A stretch of 64,000 bases of DNA from an uncultured Eudoraea sp. (GCA_947258405.1 CAMYIE010000006.1:1-64000); one strand, 5' to 3'; counted from the stretch's first letter, positions 18,584-26,945 are shown. The notes: generated by a model not told the origin, from the sequence alone. Made by a program: numbers and translations.

Positions 18584-18680
18584 GGTACGAGGAGACAGGG
18601 ACCAAGTACAGACTACTTTCGTTTTGCAAATGATGTGGTGGATATTCTGGCGATTAGTTTGATAGGGATTCCTATGATGA

Positions 18681-19823
18681 TCACCTCAATTCGCGAATTG
18701 CCCTTACCTTAAATTTCCGGTGTTCTACATTTTTATTGTAATGATATGATGTATTACCATCTTTAAATCTTATTAATCTGGCCTGGTATTCATCATAAGC
18801 AGTTGCACTCCAATACAGTTCATCGGTAAATTCCCCAATATTGGCTGCGCCCCGTCCTATAGTCTGGTACATGAGGTATAATTCATCGAATGATGGTAAT
18901 CTCCATCCTTCCCCCCATTGCTCGTGAATTTTGACAGCATCTTGCCATGGCATAGGGCCGGCGTCTTCAAGATGTGCAATCTTACCCGTATTGTTAGCAG
19001 GATCAATTGTAAAAATAATTCCCCCGTCGTAGATGTCACCAACTCCTAATTTAGTGGAAGTCGTTGCCTTATTTGAAGATTCGATACTCGTTTTTTTCAA
19101 ATCATTCGGATCCTCTAATTCGGCTTCTTCAATTATTGGCAGTGCGGGTTGCTGTGCTTCGGGAGGCGAATTAAATTTTGAAATAGCCCATATTGCTGCC
19201 ACAAAAAGTAATATTGCCAGTGATCCCCTGAGTATTAATTTTTTTAAGCTACTACCTTTTCCCACTTGTGTTCCTGCAGCTTTCATCTGGGCTTTGGTTG
19301 CAAGTTTTCTTTGCCTTTCTCCTTCTGCAAGACGTTTGGCCTCCATTTCTTCATTATGTATTTTCTCGCGTCCTGCTCTTTGATTCGTTGCCGTACCTAA
19401 TTTTTCTACATGCCTTACTTCTTCCCCTGTAATTTTTTCAATTTCTTCTTTTTTCTTGCCTTTTTTCTTCTCCTCCGCTTTTTTAGTAGCTGATACTTCT
19501 GCTTTTTCTCTGATTCTTTTTTCGTTCTCGGCTATTCTTCTCACCATAGCTTCCTCCCATAATCTATCCTCTTCGGCTCTTTTTTTGGCCGATGCTTCTG
19601 CTTCTTCCCTTATTCTTTTTGCTACCGCGGCCCTTCTTTTGGTTTCGGCCTCCTCCGCGGCTTCAGACACTTCCCCTGCAACGCTATCTGCTTCTCCTTT
19701 TTCTGTATTACTGACCTCTATTTGGTCTTCATTTTGATCTTTGGCCACTTCCTTTTCTCTTTCATTTTTAAATTCCTCCTGATCCATATTTTCTACAATT
19801 GGTGTATTTCTCTTCCGACTCAT
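18681..19823 (-). CDS. membrane-anchored coiled-coil protein with C-terminal DUF1566 (Lcl-like) domain
   Basis: A 380-residue protein. Residues about 1-190 are extremely rich in Glu, Lys, Ala and Arg, with repeated EEA-type heptads, and are predicted to be a long coiled coil. One TM helix follows (LRGSLAILLFVAAIWAI, about 193-209). The C-terminal domain (about 255-380) is of the DUF1566 type: GDIYDGGIIFTID, then WRLPSFDELYLMY and YWSATAYDEYQ, ending RAIRELR. The family often occurs on surface or periplasmic proteins of Bacteroidota. If the N-terminus is cytoplasmic, the DUF1566 domain is outside. Function unknown; the low-complexity N-terminus makes homology there unreliable. Confidence 0.75.
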   Translation of the reverse strand: MSRKRNTPIVENMDQEEFKNEREKEVAKDQNEDQIEVSNTEKGEADSVAGEVSEAAEEAETKRRAAVAKRIREEAEASAKKRAEEDRLWEEAMVRRIAENEKRIREKAEVSATKKAEEKKKGKKKEEIEKITGEEVRHVEKLGTATNQRAGREKIHNEEMEAKRLAEGERQRKLATKAQMKAAGTQVGKGSSLKKLILRGSLAILLFVAAIWAISKFNSPPEAQQPALPIIEEAELEDPNDLKKTSIESSNKATTSTKLGVGDIYDGGIIFTIDPANNTGKIAHLEDAGPMPWQDAVKIHEQWGEGWRLPSFDELYLMYQTIGRGAANIGEFTDELYWSATAYDEYQARLIRFKDGNTSYHYNKNVEHRKFKVRAIRELR

Positions 19824-19990
19824 TTACTTAGCAAAATCATAATATATTCTAGAGTCCCGGCATGTTGGTCTAATACGCTTAGAATAGGCTTTCTATCTTA
19901 TCTAAGATAGAAAATAATAACATCAATACATAATGTCATCCGGCTAATCCCAGTTCTTAACTGGCTGTCAATGTGTTGTGTATGAATGAA

Positions 19991-20048
19991 CTACCTCCAA
20001 GCACCCTTCCCTGTCCAAACTCCTGAATTAGATTGCTTCTTCGATATC
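19991..20048 (-). pseudogene. ghost 1: decayed copy of the last codons of comM
   Basis: On the minus strand this stretch reads D-I-E-E-A-I-stop-F-R-S-L-D-R-E-G-C, closely matching the real comM C-terminus (HIAEAIQYRSLDREGWLG at 27166-27220), with the DNA alignment continuing to the stop codon (CTA at 19991 on the plus strand). It lies in the 329-bp gap between the DUF1566 gene and the acyl-CoA synthetase gene. No other part of comM was seen beside it. The rest of the gap holds nothing I can support. Confidence 0.6.
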
Positions 20049-20152
20049 AGGATTATTTTAAGTATTCGTCTGGTAGAAAAATTCTGTAAATTGGAGGGTA
20101 ATATTGCCATCATAGAATTCAGTTGATAATATTAAAAACAGACATATAAATT

Positions 20153-21853
20153 ATGACAGCCATTAGTTATAGCTGCGGGCTTTGTGACAAACCATTATTA
20201 GGAATCACCATTGGTGATAAATTTGACGAGATAGTAAACCGGTTCCCGGACAATGAAGCACTGGTTGTACCTCATCAGAATAAGAGATTTACATATTCCC
20301 AGCTAAAAGTGCAGGTGGATGAATGTGCAAAAGCTCTTTTGGCCCTTGGGATTAAGAAAAGAGACCGAGTAGGCATCTGGAGCTCAAATCGTTATGAGTG
20401 GACTGTTTTACAGTTTGCCACTGCTAAAGTGGGTGCTATTTTGGTCAATATAAACCCTTCATATCGCATCCACGAACTGGAATATGCCTTAAATCAGGCC
20501 GGTTGCAGAATGTTGGTCATCGCCGATAAATTCAAATCCTCTAATTATGAAAAGATGATTATGGAATTGGCTCCTGAACTGGCCTTTTCGGATATTGGTA
20601 AACTACATGCCTCTATCTTACCGGTACTGACAACGGTTGTTTCGTTGTCTGGTAATCCTCCGAAGGGAATATTATCATGGTCTGCCTTTATGGGCAAATC
20701 AGAATTATGTTCCACTAATATGCTGGAAAAAAGGCAAAAGGAACTAGACTTTGACGATCCGATAAACATTCAATATACCAGTGGCACCACCGGATTTCCC
20801 AAAGGTGCAACATTGAGCCATCATAATATTCTGAACAACGCCTATTTTGTAGCGAGCACTATGGAATTAACGGAAAAAGATCGTGTTGTAATACCCGTAC
20901 CCTTATATCATTGTTTCGGCATGGTTCTCGGGAACCTGGGGTGCATGACACATGGAGCTACAACGATCTATCCGAGTGAAGGCTTCGAACCACTTGCTGT
21001 CTTAAAAGCAGTGGAAAGAGAAAAAGCAACGGCTTTATATGGGGTGCCAACGATGTTTATCGCTGAACTAGAACATCCCGAATTCGATGATTTTGACTTG
21101 AGCAGCCTGCGGACCGGAATTATGGCGGGTTCTCCATGCCCTGTAGAAGTGATGAAAAAAGTGCACTCGCTGATGCACATGAGCGACGTTCAGATAGCTT
21201 ATGGAATGACTGAAATTAGTCCTGTATGCACCCAAACCAAAATGGGAACACCACTTGAAAAACAGATAAGTACCGTTGGCCAGGTCCATCCCCATCTGGA
21301 GGTAAAGATTATTGATCATGAAACCGGACAGGTGGTTCCTCTAGGTACCACAGGGGAACTTTGCGCCAGAGGGTACAGTTTGATGCTGGGGTATTGGGAT
21401 AATGAAAAACAAACCAAAATTGCCATTGATTCCGCCCGATGGATACATACCGAGGATCTTGCCACAATGGATGAGGAAGGGTATATTAATATCGTAGGGC
21501 GTATTAAGGATATGATTATCAGAGGAGGTGAAAATATATATCCGAAAGAAATTGAGGAATTCCTGTTCGATCATCCCAAAGTTAGCGATGTAAAGATAAT
21601 TGGTGTTCCGGATGCTAAATATGGAGAGGCGGTAATGGCCTGGGTCAAATTAATAGAGGGTGAAAAGGCCAGTGCCCAAGAGTTGACAGATTTCTGTAAA
21701 GGCAAGATCGCACATTTTAAGGTACCGAAGTATTTTAAATTTACCGATCATTTTCCAATGACGATTACCGGGAAGATCAGAAAGGTGGAAATGCGTCAGA
21801 TGAGTATTAAGGAATTGAACTTAGACAGTGTATCGGACATAGAAATTGCATAA
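20153..21853 (+). CDS. fatty acyl-CoA synthetase (AMP-binding family)
   Basis: Activates a fatty acid to acyl-CoA through an acyl-adenylate. The P-loop [18 protein letters not shown] lies at about residues 204-221, the adenine-binding YGMTEISP near 347, and the C-terminal [20 protein letters not shown], with the conserved lysine of TGKIRK near the end. At 566 residues it fits the medium/long-chain acyl-CoA synthetase group (ACSF2-like). ATG at 20153. Single gene. The length of its substrate cannot be told from sequence. Acetyl-CoA synthetase is excluded by length and motif details. Confidence 0.9.
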   Translation: MTAISYSCGLCDKPLLGITIGDKFDEIVNRFPDNEALVVPHQNKRFTYSQLKVQVDECAKALLALGIKKRDRVGIWSSNRYEWTVLQFATAKVGAILVNINPSYRIHELEYALNQAGCRMLVIADKFKSSNYEKMIMELAPELAFSDIGKLHASILPVLTTVVSLSGNPPKGILSWSAFMGKSELCSTNMLEKRQKELDFDDPINIQYTSGTTGFPKGATLSHHNILNNAYFVASTMELTEKDRVVIPVPLYHCFGMVLGNLGCMTHGATTIYPSEGFEPLAVLKAVEREKATALYGVPTMFIAELEHPEFDDFDLSSLRTGIMAGSPCPVEVMKKVHSLMHMSDVQIAYGMTEISPVCTQTKMGTPLEKQISTVGQVHPHLEVKIIDHETGQVVPLGTTGELCARGYSLMLGYWDNEKQTKIAIDSARWIHTEDLATMDEEGYINIVGRIKDMIIRGGENIYPKEIEEFLFDHPKVSDVKIIGVPDAKYGEAVMAWVKLIEGEKASAQELTDFCKGKIAHFKVPKYFKFTDHFPMTITGKIRKVEMRQMSIKELNLDSVSDIEIA

Positions 21854-22163
21854 TCAACCCCGAAGTTCCTGCTAGCTTCTAACCCTTGGTCTCCCAGGCG
21901 TCCTAATATGCATAACTCCATACCCACCATATGTGTGGAGAATATCTTCTTTGCACTGCGCAAGCAGGGAGCCTATTGATCAGTAAATTGCCACCTTAAA
22001 GACCATATTTTAGAATTGGCTTCCATCGACAGAGCATCCCTTAATTATCGTAGAATTAGCTGTTTATATCGTTGGTAATATCCTTTATATAAATGCGTAG
22101 GTGAAATATATTGTAAGTAAAATCGTTCTAGATTCTTAACACCAATATAAAAAACAAATAATT
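21854..22163. other. 310-bp intergenic region with an imperfect hairpin
   Basis: CTCCATAC (21915-21922) and GTGTGGAG (21932-21939) form a 7 of 8 bp inverted repeat; it could be the transcript end of the acyl-CoA synthetase gene, though no U-tract follows. The plus strand also holds a short frame from ATG 21908 of 23 codons without recognisable features. Nothing else in the gap can be supported. Confidence 0.25.
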
Positions 22164-22430
22164 ATGTTTAAGAAATGTATTTTAGGAATTTCCATTGTAG
22201 CTGCTATGGCATTAGGTTTTAGCAGTTGCTCCGACGACGATGGCGATGATAGAATTTGTGAAAGCTGTGATCTGCAGGGCCAAAATGTAGAGATATGCGA
22301 TAATGGAGACGGAACCTATACCATTTCAGCTGCCGGTCAATCCGAAACGATCACGGAAGAAGAGCTTGAAGGGGTCACACCAGAAGAGTATATTGATTTG
22401 ATCTGCAGTTTCGATGATTTTATTCTTTAA
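22164..22430 (+). CDS. small lipoprotein
   Basis: An 88-residue protein with a lipoprotein signal: GISIVAAMALGFSSCSDDDG, lipobox cysteine at residue 22. The Asp-rich stretch right after the cysteine is the kind of acidic segment common in exported lipoproteins of Bacteroidota and may support surface export. The mature part has four cysteines that may form disulfides and a GDGTYTISAAGQSETI beta-hairpin. A strong terminator follows. Single gene; no homology-based function can be given. Confidence 0.75.
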   Translation: MFKKCILGISIVAAMALGFSSCSDDDGDDRICESCDLQGQNVEICDNGDGTYTISAAGQSETITEEELEGVTPEEYIDLICSFDDFIL

Positions 22431-22460
22431 GTTATTAAGTAACTAAATATCAGAATTTAG

Positions 22461-22488
22461 CCCAACCTCGACCAGGTTGGGTTTTTTT
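22461..22488 (+). terminator. rho-independent terminator after the small lipoprotein gene
   Basis: CCCAACCT (22461-22468) and AGGTTGGG (22474-22481) form an 8-bp perfect stem with a CGACC loop, followed by seven T at 22482-22488. It lies 31 bp after the stop of the lipoprotein gene. Confidence 0.9.
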
Positions 22489-22707
22489 ATTTAATCCCCT
22501 ACCAACTTTAGCTTAATCCTCTTTCCTTGGTAGAATTCTTTTCAGGGATAACAAAATTCCTATAGGTAAGATTAAAAGGCTCTATAAGTGATAAGTGCTA
22601 TTTCTGTGACTCTGTCCCATACCTGTGATTGTCAATTAAATAATTCACTAACTTGGGCTGATACATGTTTTCTAAGAAATACATGGAAGCACTAACCAAT
22701 TCTTTTC

Positions 22708-23460
22708 ATGATAGGCTTTTTCCGTAAAATACGTAAGCAACTAGCCGACACTAATAAACCCTTAAAATATTTTCGATATGCTTTGGGCGAGATCGTTCTG
22801 GTGGTCATCGGTATTTTGATAGCCCTCTCTATCAATAACTGGAATCAAAACAGGATAGCCCTTGAGGAAGAAAGGAGATGGTATACTAAAATGATAGGGG
22901 ATCTTAAAATTGCTCTTGAAAACATCGAGTTTGAATCTGATAGGTTTCAAGGCTACCAAATTATTCACAGGCATATCTATGATGAAACCAAAGGAAGAGC
23001 CTCTTATGATCCTGAAGTTAAATACCAGGCCATACGCTGGAATCCCGAATATATAGCTGTAATAACAGAAAATCATGGGGGTGATATATCTAAATTCATA
23101 AATGAGCGGGTAAGAGAGGAATTGAATGAGTATATAAAAGAAGAAAGATTAGCCATAAAGGCCTACAGCGACTTTAACCGAATAAAACTGGAAATTGTAC
23201 GGCCCTTTGCGGATAAACACGGATTTATGGATTCTGAAATTGTCTTTGACCAGGTGGCATTGAATTGGAAAAATGTCCGTGAGAAAGAAGTTAATATTAT
23301 AGACCATGAAAAACTAAAGGCTCAGTATGACTCTGAAGAATTTGATCAAATACTCTCCACCTTATGGATTCAATGCGGTTATGTAATATATCGGCTTGAA
23401 GTTCAGAAAGAACAGATTTATAAGCTGAAACAGGTTCTGGAAGAGGAATTGATCAATTAA
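22708..23460 (+). CDS. DUF6090-type membrane protein
   Basis: A 250-residue protein with the family N-terminus IGFFRKIRKQLADTNKPLKY, then FRYALGEIVLVVIGILIALS as the single TM helix (about residues 25-46) and a mainly helical, charged C-terminal part. This pattern is common and often repeated in genomes of Flavobacteriaceae and corresponds to DUF6090; its function is unknown. ATG at 22708. No neighbour suggests a role. Topology: short cytoplasmic N-terminus, large periplasmic domain is likely. Confidence 0.8.
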   Translation: MIGFFRKIRKQLADTNKPLKYFRYALGEIVLVVIGILIALSINNWNQNRIALEEERRWYTKMIGDLKIALENIEFESDRFQGYQIIHRHIYDETKGRASYDPEVKYQAIRWNPEYIAVITENHGGDISKFINERVREELNEYIKEERLAIKAYSDFNRIKLEIVRPFADKHGFMDSEIVFDQVALNWKNVREKEVNIIDHEKLKAQYDSEEFDQILSTLWIQCGYVIYRLEVQKEQIYKLKQVLEEELIN

Positions 23461-23498
23461 ACCAGCGCGGTTTGATATCAAAGAAGCAAGAGATCCAT

Positions 23499-23534
23499 CT
23501 ACCCCAACCACCCTTCTCTATCCAGGCTCCCCTG
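23499..23534 (-). pseudogene. ghost 2: last codons of comM beside REP A
   Basis: The minus strand reads QGSLDREGWLG and a TAG stop (23499-23501). It matches the comM C-terminal RSLDREGWLG and stop over eleven codons. Upstream, on the minus strand, REP A begins at once (23534). This is the shortest but best-conserved of the comM tail copies. Confidence 0.6.
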
Positions 23535-23559
23535 CTAGCGTGAGCGTTACGTTCGTGAC
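23534..23559 (+). repeat. REP-like palindrome A
   Basis: A 26-bp copy of the palindrome seen next to the RAYT gene; it keeps GCTAGCG, GAGCGTTACGTTC in the stem-loop and GTGAC at the end. Ten bases separate it from the left heptamer array (23570-23590) of the internally deleted cassette. Confidence 0.75.
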
Positions 23560-23569
23560 CTGTGGAAGG

Positions 23570-23733
23570 ACGAAATACGAAGTGCGAGATTATAATTATT
23601 GGTTTTGTTTGACCTTGTTTTTCCGGACAGTTTTAATTGATGCTACTACTATCGCCAAAAGTACGTACGCATCTCGTTTTAACAATTTGATTTCTTTTCC
23701 CTCATACTTCCAACTTCCTACCTCCAACTTCGA
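23570..23733 (-). pseudogene. internally deleted four-helix-bundle cassette
   Basis: It keeps both ends of the cassette. Left: three heptamers (ACGAAAT, ACGAAGT, GCGAGAT, 23570-23590). Middle: 23596-23703 encodes on the minus strand the C-terminal ~36 residues of the four-helix-bundle protein, in frame and without stops (EIKLLKRDAYVLLAIVVASI, ending KNKVKQNQ and TAA), against EIKNLKQEANELLAIVVASI in the intact gene. Right: four degenerate heptamers (ACTTCCA, ACTTCCT, ACCTCCA, ACTTCGA, 23706-23733) abutting comM ghost 3. The N-terminal two thirds of the gene are absent. The surrounding gap (23461-23828) holds only this module, its REP and the comM ghosts. Confidence 0.75.
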
Positions 23734-23778
23734 CTAGCCTAACCTCCCTTCCTGATTTAGTATCCGGTATTTAATTGC
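23734..23778 (-). pseudogene. ghost 3: last codons of comM beside the deleted cassette
   Basis: The minus strand reads AIKYRILNQEGRLG and TAG (stop at 23734-23736), aligned without gaps to comM AIQYRSLDREGWLG and stop. As at the real comM, four heptamer units directly abut the stop codon (23706-23733 here, 27138-27165 there). Confidence 0.65.
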
Positions 23779-23828
23779 TAAACTAATGTGATGTCTTATT
23801 TTTCCAATAATACACTTTGCACCTGGGA

Positions 23829-24188
23829 TCAGGTTTTGTTGATCTTTTCGTTTGCTTCCCGAAGCCGGTTCGACATTTTTTCCAGCAACCTGTAGGCCAG
23901 GGAAGAGTCGCGCTTTATAGACTTAAAGAAATTTCGCTTGTCAATAGTAAGTATCCTGACCTCCCCGGCGGCCCGGACGGTACATGACCGCACATCGTCC
24001 TCAAAAAGGCCCATTTCTCCGAAAAAGTCCGACTCGCTCAGTTCCGCTACCTTGGTCTCCCTTTCAGGCGTTTCATGGATCACATCCACCATGCCTTCCT
24101 GGATCACATAAAGGCAGCTACCCTTTTCTCCCTGTTTAATAATGATCTCTTTGTCCTTATAGAGTTTGCCGAGCTTCTTGCTTTTCAT
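23829..24188 (-). CDS. stand-alone cyclic nucleotide-binding domain protein
   Basis: A 119-residue protein that consists of one CNBD: KDKEIIIKQGEKGSCLYVIQ in the beta-roll, the phosphate-binding cassette FFGEMGLFEDDVRSCTVRA (about residues 57-75) with the Glu and Arg that contact the cyclic phosphate and ribose retained, then the C-helix. There is no DNA-binding domain, so it is not a Crp-type transcription factor. Its ATG at 24188 lies inside the end of the upstream oxidoreductase gene (32-bp overlap), so the two are co-translated. Likely senses a cyclic nucleotide and may regulate the flavoprotein; this is inference. Confidence 0.85.
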   Translation of the reverse strand: MKSKKLGKLYKDKEIIIKQGEKGSCLYVIQEGMVDVIHETPERETKVAELSESDFFGEMGLFEDDVRSCTVRAAGEVRILTIDKRNFFKSIKRDSSLAYRLLEKMSNRLREANEKINKT

Positions 24189-25542
24189 GAGTGTGGCGAT
24201 TATTTATTGATAAGTTCGATGTTAAGGTGCTTCTGATGAGTCCAAAAAGAAGACCAGGATGAAGGAAGCGCCTAAAGATATTTCTGTAACCCGCACTGCC
24301 TGTGAAAGTATCCCAAAGGGCAGAACTCATCCTTAGAGTCGAATGCTCTTTTGCTTGTTCTTTTCCAACCTGGTAGAGCAACCCTCTTTTTAATACAGCA
24401 GATTTCTGAATGATTCTTGTGACCCGGAAGATCCATTTTCCAACCCAGTTGTCGCTGTCCAGGTCCCTGCATATAGGTTTATAATATTTTTCAAAGTGCC
24501 TTTTGCTTATCCCTTCAAAAACTGCAGGACTCGCTGCAGCTTTTGCCGTTATGAAAGCGGCACCGATCCCATTCTTGTACAATTTGGAAGAGGCCGAGTC
24601 GCCGATCAGCACCACCCGATCTGCATAAGCATTATTGCCTTGTTTTATATTGATATAGGGATAGCACTGACATGGAAGAGCTCTTTTTACCGGAAAATCT
24701 TCGGGGAAACAAGACCTTACCTGATGGGAGTTGATAAAATTCTGTACGATATCTTTATCTATGTCTTTGCCCAATAATACGAGGGTTATATAATTGTATT
24801 TGGGTATTAGTGCTCCGAAGGTAATTTGTGGAAGATCCAACAGGAAAACATGCATGGAACTTCCCAGGCTTCTCACAATATCCCCGGGCTTCATTATAAA
24901 TTCGCTGATGTAAGCGCGGGTAACTTCTGGCAACGAATAGGAAGGACAAATACCTTTAAAAAGTTCTAATGCATTGATGTTGAGCCCAACAGCTCCAATT
25001 ACCAAATCATATTTTCGCATATCTGACTTTGAACACCCCACCATCACCCCGTTCTCCGTCCTTTCCAGGAGGGTTACTTTTTCAGGGATTAGCTTCGCGC
25101 CCTTCTCCTGGCAAAGACCCAGCAAGTAATTGTCAAACCCCTTCAGACTCTTGTCTAAGCAGCCTCTCGGCCCAGATCCCCTAAAAACGGCCGCAATACG
25201 ATGTTCATCAGTCGGGGCATGGATGCTCCTTTTCCCCTGCTCGGTATGCATAGTATAGGTGTTGATCCCGCGTTGTATAATCTCTGAAGGGATCACCAAA
25301 CCATCTGCAGCCAATTCCTGAACCAGGGATTCAGATACAATGCCCCCGCAGTGATTGCACCCTGAAGAACCTATCTTTGTGAAATCTTTAGCTTCAAAAA
25401 TATCGAGTTCAAGGTCAAGGCCGAATCTTCTGGCGTACTCCAGGGCATAGTAGCTAAAAAAACTTCCGGCAGGACCGCCCCCAATGACCGCAATGCGGGA
25501 GCCGTCTGTCAATTCCATCCCCTTCGTATTTTTAAAAGACAT
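24157..25542 (-). CDS. FAD-dependent oxidoreductase, geranylgeranyl-reductase-like
   Basis: A flavoprotein of about 461 residues. The FAD-binding GGGPAGS lies at residues 21-27, and the second conserved FAD box is VLIGDSASSKLYKNGIG. Between them is an unusual GCNHCGG (about 61-67) with two cysteines, which could be redox-active or bind metal. The ATG at 25542 (MSFKNTKG) was chosen; the open frame runs 47 codons further up, but that part lacks protein-like conservation and ends at a TA-rich region. It overlaps a cyclic-nucleotide-binding protein gene by 32 bp. Resembles geranylgeranyl reductase or lycopene-cyclase-type flavoproteins; the substrate is unknown. Confidence 0.82.
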   Translation of the reverse strand: MSFKNTKGMELTDGSRIAVIGGGPAGSFFSYYALEYARRFGLDLELDIFEAKDFTKIGSSGCNHCGGIVSESLVQELAADGLVIPSEIIQRGINTYTMHTEQGKRSIHAPTDEHRIAAVFRGSGPRGCLDKSLKGFDNYLLGLCQEKGAKLIPEKVTLLERTENGVMVGCSKSDMRKYDLVIGAVGLNINALELFKGICPSYSLPEVTRAYISEFIMKPGDIVRSLGSSMHVFLLDLPQITFGALIPKYNYITLVLLGKDIDKDIVQNFINSHQVRSCFPEDFPVKRALPCQCYPYINIKQGNNAYADRVVLIGDSASSKLYKNGIGAAFITAKAAASPAVFEGISKRHFEKYYKPICRDLDSDNWVGKWIFRVTRIIQKSAVLKRGLLYQVGKEQAKEHSTLRMSSALWDTFTGSAGYRNIFRRFLHPGLLFGLIRSTLTSNLSINNRHTHEKQEARQTL

Positions 25543-25707
25543 AATAGTTACTTCTGGAAATGACTTGAAAGAGTCGATGATGAGGCATGTTAAATATGGA
25601 ATATGCGCCCGCAACCCAAACGCATTCAAGCCCGTAGGATAAAAATAGGTCCTTATATTCCAAGATAGTATGATATATATCATCCATAAGTGTCTATTAC
25701 TTCCCCA

Positions 25708-25733
25708 GCTAACGCAAGCATCACGCTCGTGAC
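25708..25733 (+). repeat. REP-like palindrome B
   Basis: 26 bp, same orientation as A and C: GCTAACGCAAGC, then ATCACGCTCGTGAC. It is followed by GTGAGGAAGG and the left heptamer array of the intact cassette. Confidence 0.75.
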
Positions 25734-25743
25734 GTGAGGAAGG

Positions 25744-25785
25744 ACGAAATACGAAATACGAAGTACGAAATACGAAGTACGAGAT
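25744..25785 (+). repeat. left heptamer array of the intact cassette
   Basis: Six tandem 7-bp units: three ACGAAAT, two ACGAAGT and a terminal ACGAGAT, ending six bases before the stop codon of the four-helix-bundle gene (25791). The reverse complement of the unit, ACTTCGT, borders the other side of the gene. Confidence 0.85.
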
Positions 25786-25790
25786 TATAA

Positions 25791-26153
25791 TTATTGGTTT
25801 TGTTTGACCTTGTTTTTCCGGGCAGTTTTAATTGATGCCACTACGATCGCCAAAAGTTCATTTGCCTCTTGCTTCAAATTTTTGATTTCTTTTCTACCCG
25901 GGTCAAGGACCTCTTGAAATAATTCTAACCAATAAATGGATTCGTCTGCTTCTTCTTCTACAATTTTAAGTTTATTTATAAAATCTGCTGATGACCTAGC
26001 CCGTTGGGAGGCTCTATAATTGGCTCCTACTGAACTTGAACATCTTATTAGCTGTCTGGCCCATGCATCAAATTCTCGTGATTTGGGAATATTTTTGCAT
26101 AACTTCCAACACTCAACTGCAAATCTTTTAGTTCTAAATTTCAAATCTCGCAT
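25791..26153 (-). CDS. four-helix-bundle protein (23S rRNA intervening-sequence protein family)
   Basis: A 120-residue protein of the four-helix-bundle/IVP family (also related to Avd of diversity-generating retroelements): KRFAVECWKLCKNIP in helix 1, FDAWARQLIRCSSSVGANYR in helix 2, then SADFINKLKIVEEEADESIY and the C-terminal LLAIVVASIKTARKNK. No reverse transcriptase is nearby, so a DGR role is unlikely. It is bordered by inverted heptamer arrays (25744-25785 and 26199-26212) and by REPs B and C. Two further partial copies of the gene lie at 23596 and 26946. Function of the family is not established; binding of nucleic acid is possible. Confidence 0.88.
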   Translation of the reverse strand: MRDLKFRTKRFAVECWKLCKNIPKSREFDAWARQLIRCSSSVGANYRASQRARSSADFINKLKIVEEEADESIYWLELFQEVLDPGRKEIKNLKQEANELLAIVVASIKTARKNKVKQNQ

Positions 26154-26198
26154 TGATCTTTTATAATTTCTTTTCTAAATATTGTCACCAAAAATTTT

Positions 26199-26212
26199 AC
26201 TTCGTACTTCGT
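26199..26212 (-). repeat. right heptamer array of the intact cassette
   Basis: Two ACTTCGT units followed by ACTTCCCC, then REP C at 26221. It is the reverse complement of the left array; together they could form an imperfect stem of about 14-18 bp in RNA around the gene. Confidence 0.75.
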
Positions 26213-26220
26213 ACTTCCCC

Positions 26221-26246
26221 GCTGGCGCGAGCGTCACGCTCGTGAC
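26221..26246 (+). repeat. REP-like palindrome C
   Basis: 26 bp beginning GCTGGC; its core GCGAGCGTCACGCTCGT folds into a 7-bp stem with a TCA loop (one G:T pair). It lies 27 bp from the 3' end of the RAYT gene, in opposite orientation to D and E on the other side. Confidence 0.85.
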
Positions 26247-26272
26247 ATTACAGCTAGCAGCAATTTGATCTT

Positions 26273-26845
26273 TCAAAGGTCCATCATACCTAAGTGCATT
26301 CCTTTATTATCGATTTTGAGAATAGTTTCATCATCTGCATAATTTCTCGCACTGCTGTATTTCCATTCAACCGGGTTCGTTACGAATCCTTGTTCTACAG
26401 GATTATTATGTATATAATCAATCTTTTGCTTTAAAACTTTATCGCTCCACAATTCTATCGGTTTATTGTGATGCTGCCAAAACTGTCTTTTTTTCACATT
26501 ACTATTTTTACTGCCAGCACGTTCCATCATCAATAGCAACCATTCTTTTCTACTTTCTTGCAGATTTTCTTGTATAGCTTTTATAATTTTTCTTGCCGTA
26601 AACCCTTTAAAATCCCTTAATAATCCAGATGGATCTTCATTATCTGATCGAAAGATCATATGAATATGACTAGGCATAAAACAATAGGCAAATACCTCCA
26701 TGCCCTTTTCTGCGCGACAATATGTAATACTTTCCTCTAAAATTGAAAAATACTCTTGCCTGGTAAATACATCAATCCAATAAACTGTTGCCAAACTCAC
26801 GAAATAGGCTGCAGTTGGATTTTTGAATTTATATTTTCTACTCAT
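26273..26845 (-). mobile_element. REP-associated tyrosine transposase (RAYT, Y1 HUH family)
   Basis: A 190-residue single-domain Y1 transposase. The HUH motif is in AYCFMPSHIHMIF (about residues 53-65), and the catalytic tyrosine is in KIDYIHNNPVEQGF (Y142-Y143 region), followed by WKYSSARNY, which is usual in RAYTs. ATG at 26845. It appears complete. REP C lies 27 bp downstream and REPs D and E lie 41-97 bp upstream in inverted orientation, the arrangement of a REPtron. RAYTs are usually single-copy and act on REP palindromes rather than moving as IS elements. Cutting of these particular palindromes is inference. Confidence 0.92.
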
Positions 26846-26885
26846 AATTGATTGTCTTTTAATGAATTACTTTGTGAGTGATATA

Positions 26886-26942
26886 GGCACGAGCATGATG
26901 CTCGCGCCAGCATATGGGCACGAGCATGATGCTTACGCCAGC
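26886..26942 (-). repeat. REP-like palindromes D and E, tandem
   Basis: Two 26-bp copies in minus orientation at 26886-26911 and 26917-26942, start to start 31 bp. D contains GGCACGAGCATGATGCTCGC; E differs by CTTACG in place of CTCGCG. They lie before the RAYT start and are inverted relative to REP C. E directly borders the truncated four-helix-bundle copy. Confidence 0.85.
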
Positions 26943-26945
26943 ACA

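Noticed and set aside
24157-25683. The longer start of the FAD oxidoreductase at 25683
   Set aside because: The extra 47 residues precede the FAD-binding segment and look like translated intergenic DNA; ATG 25542 fits the family.
25744-25785. CRISPR array
   Set aside because: The units are 7 bp and contiguous, with no spacers, and no cas genes are present.
25791-26153. Avd accessory protein of a diversity-generating retroelement
   Set aside because: The four-helix-bundle fold is shared with Avd, but there is no reverse transcriptase, template repeat or variable-repeat target in the window.
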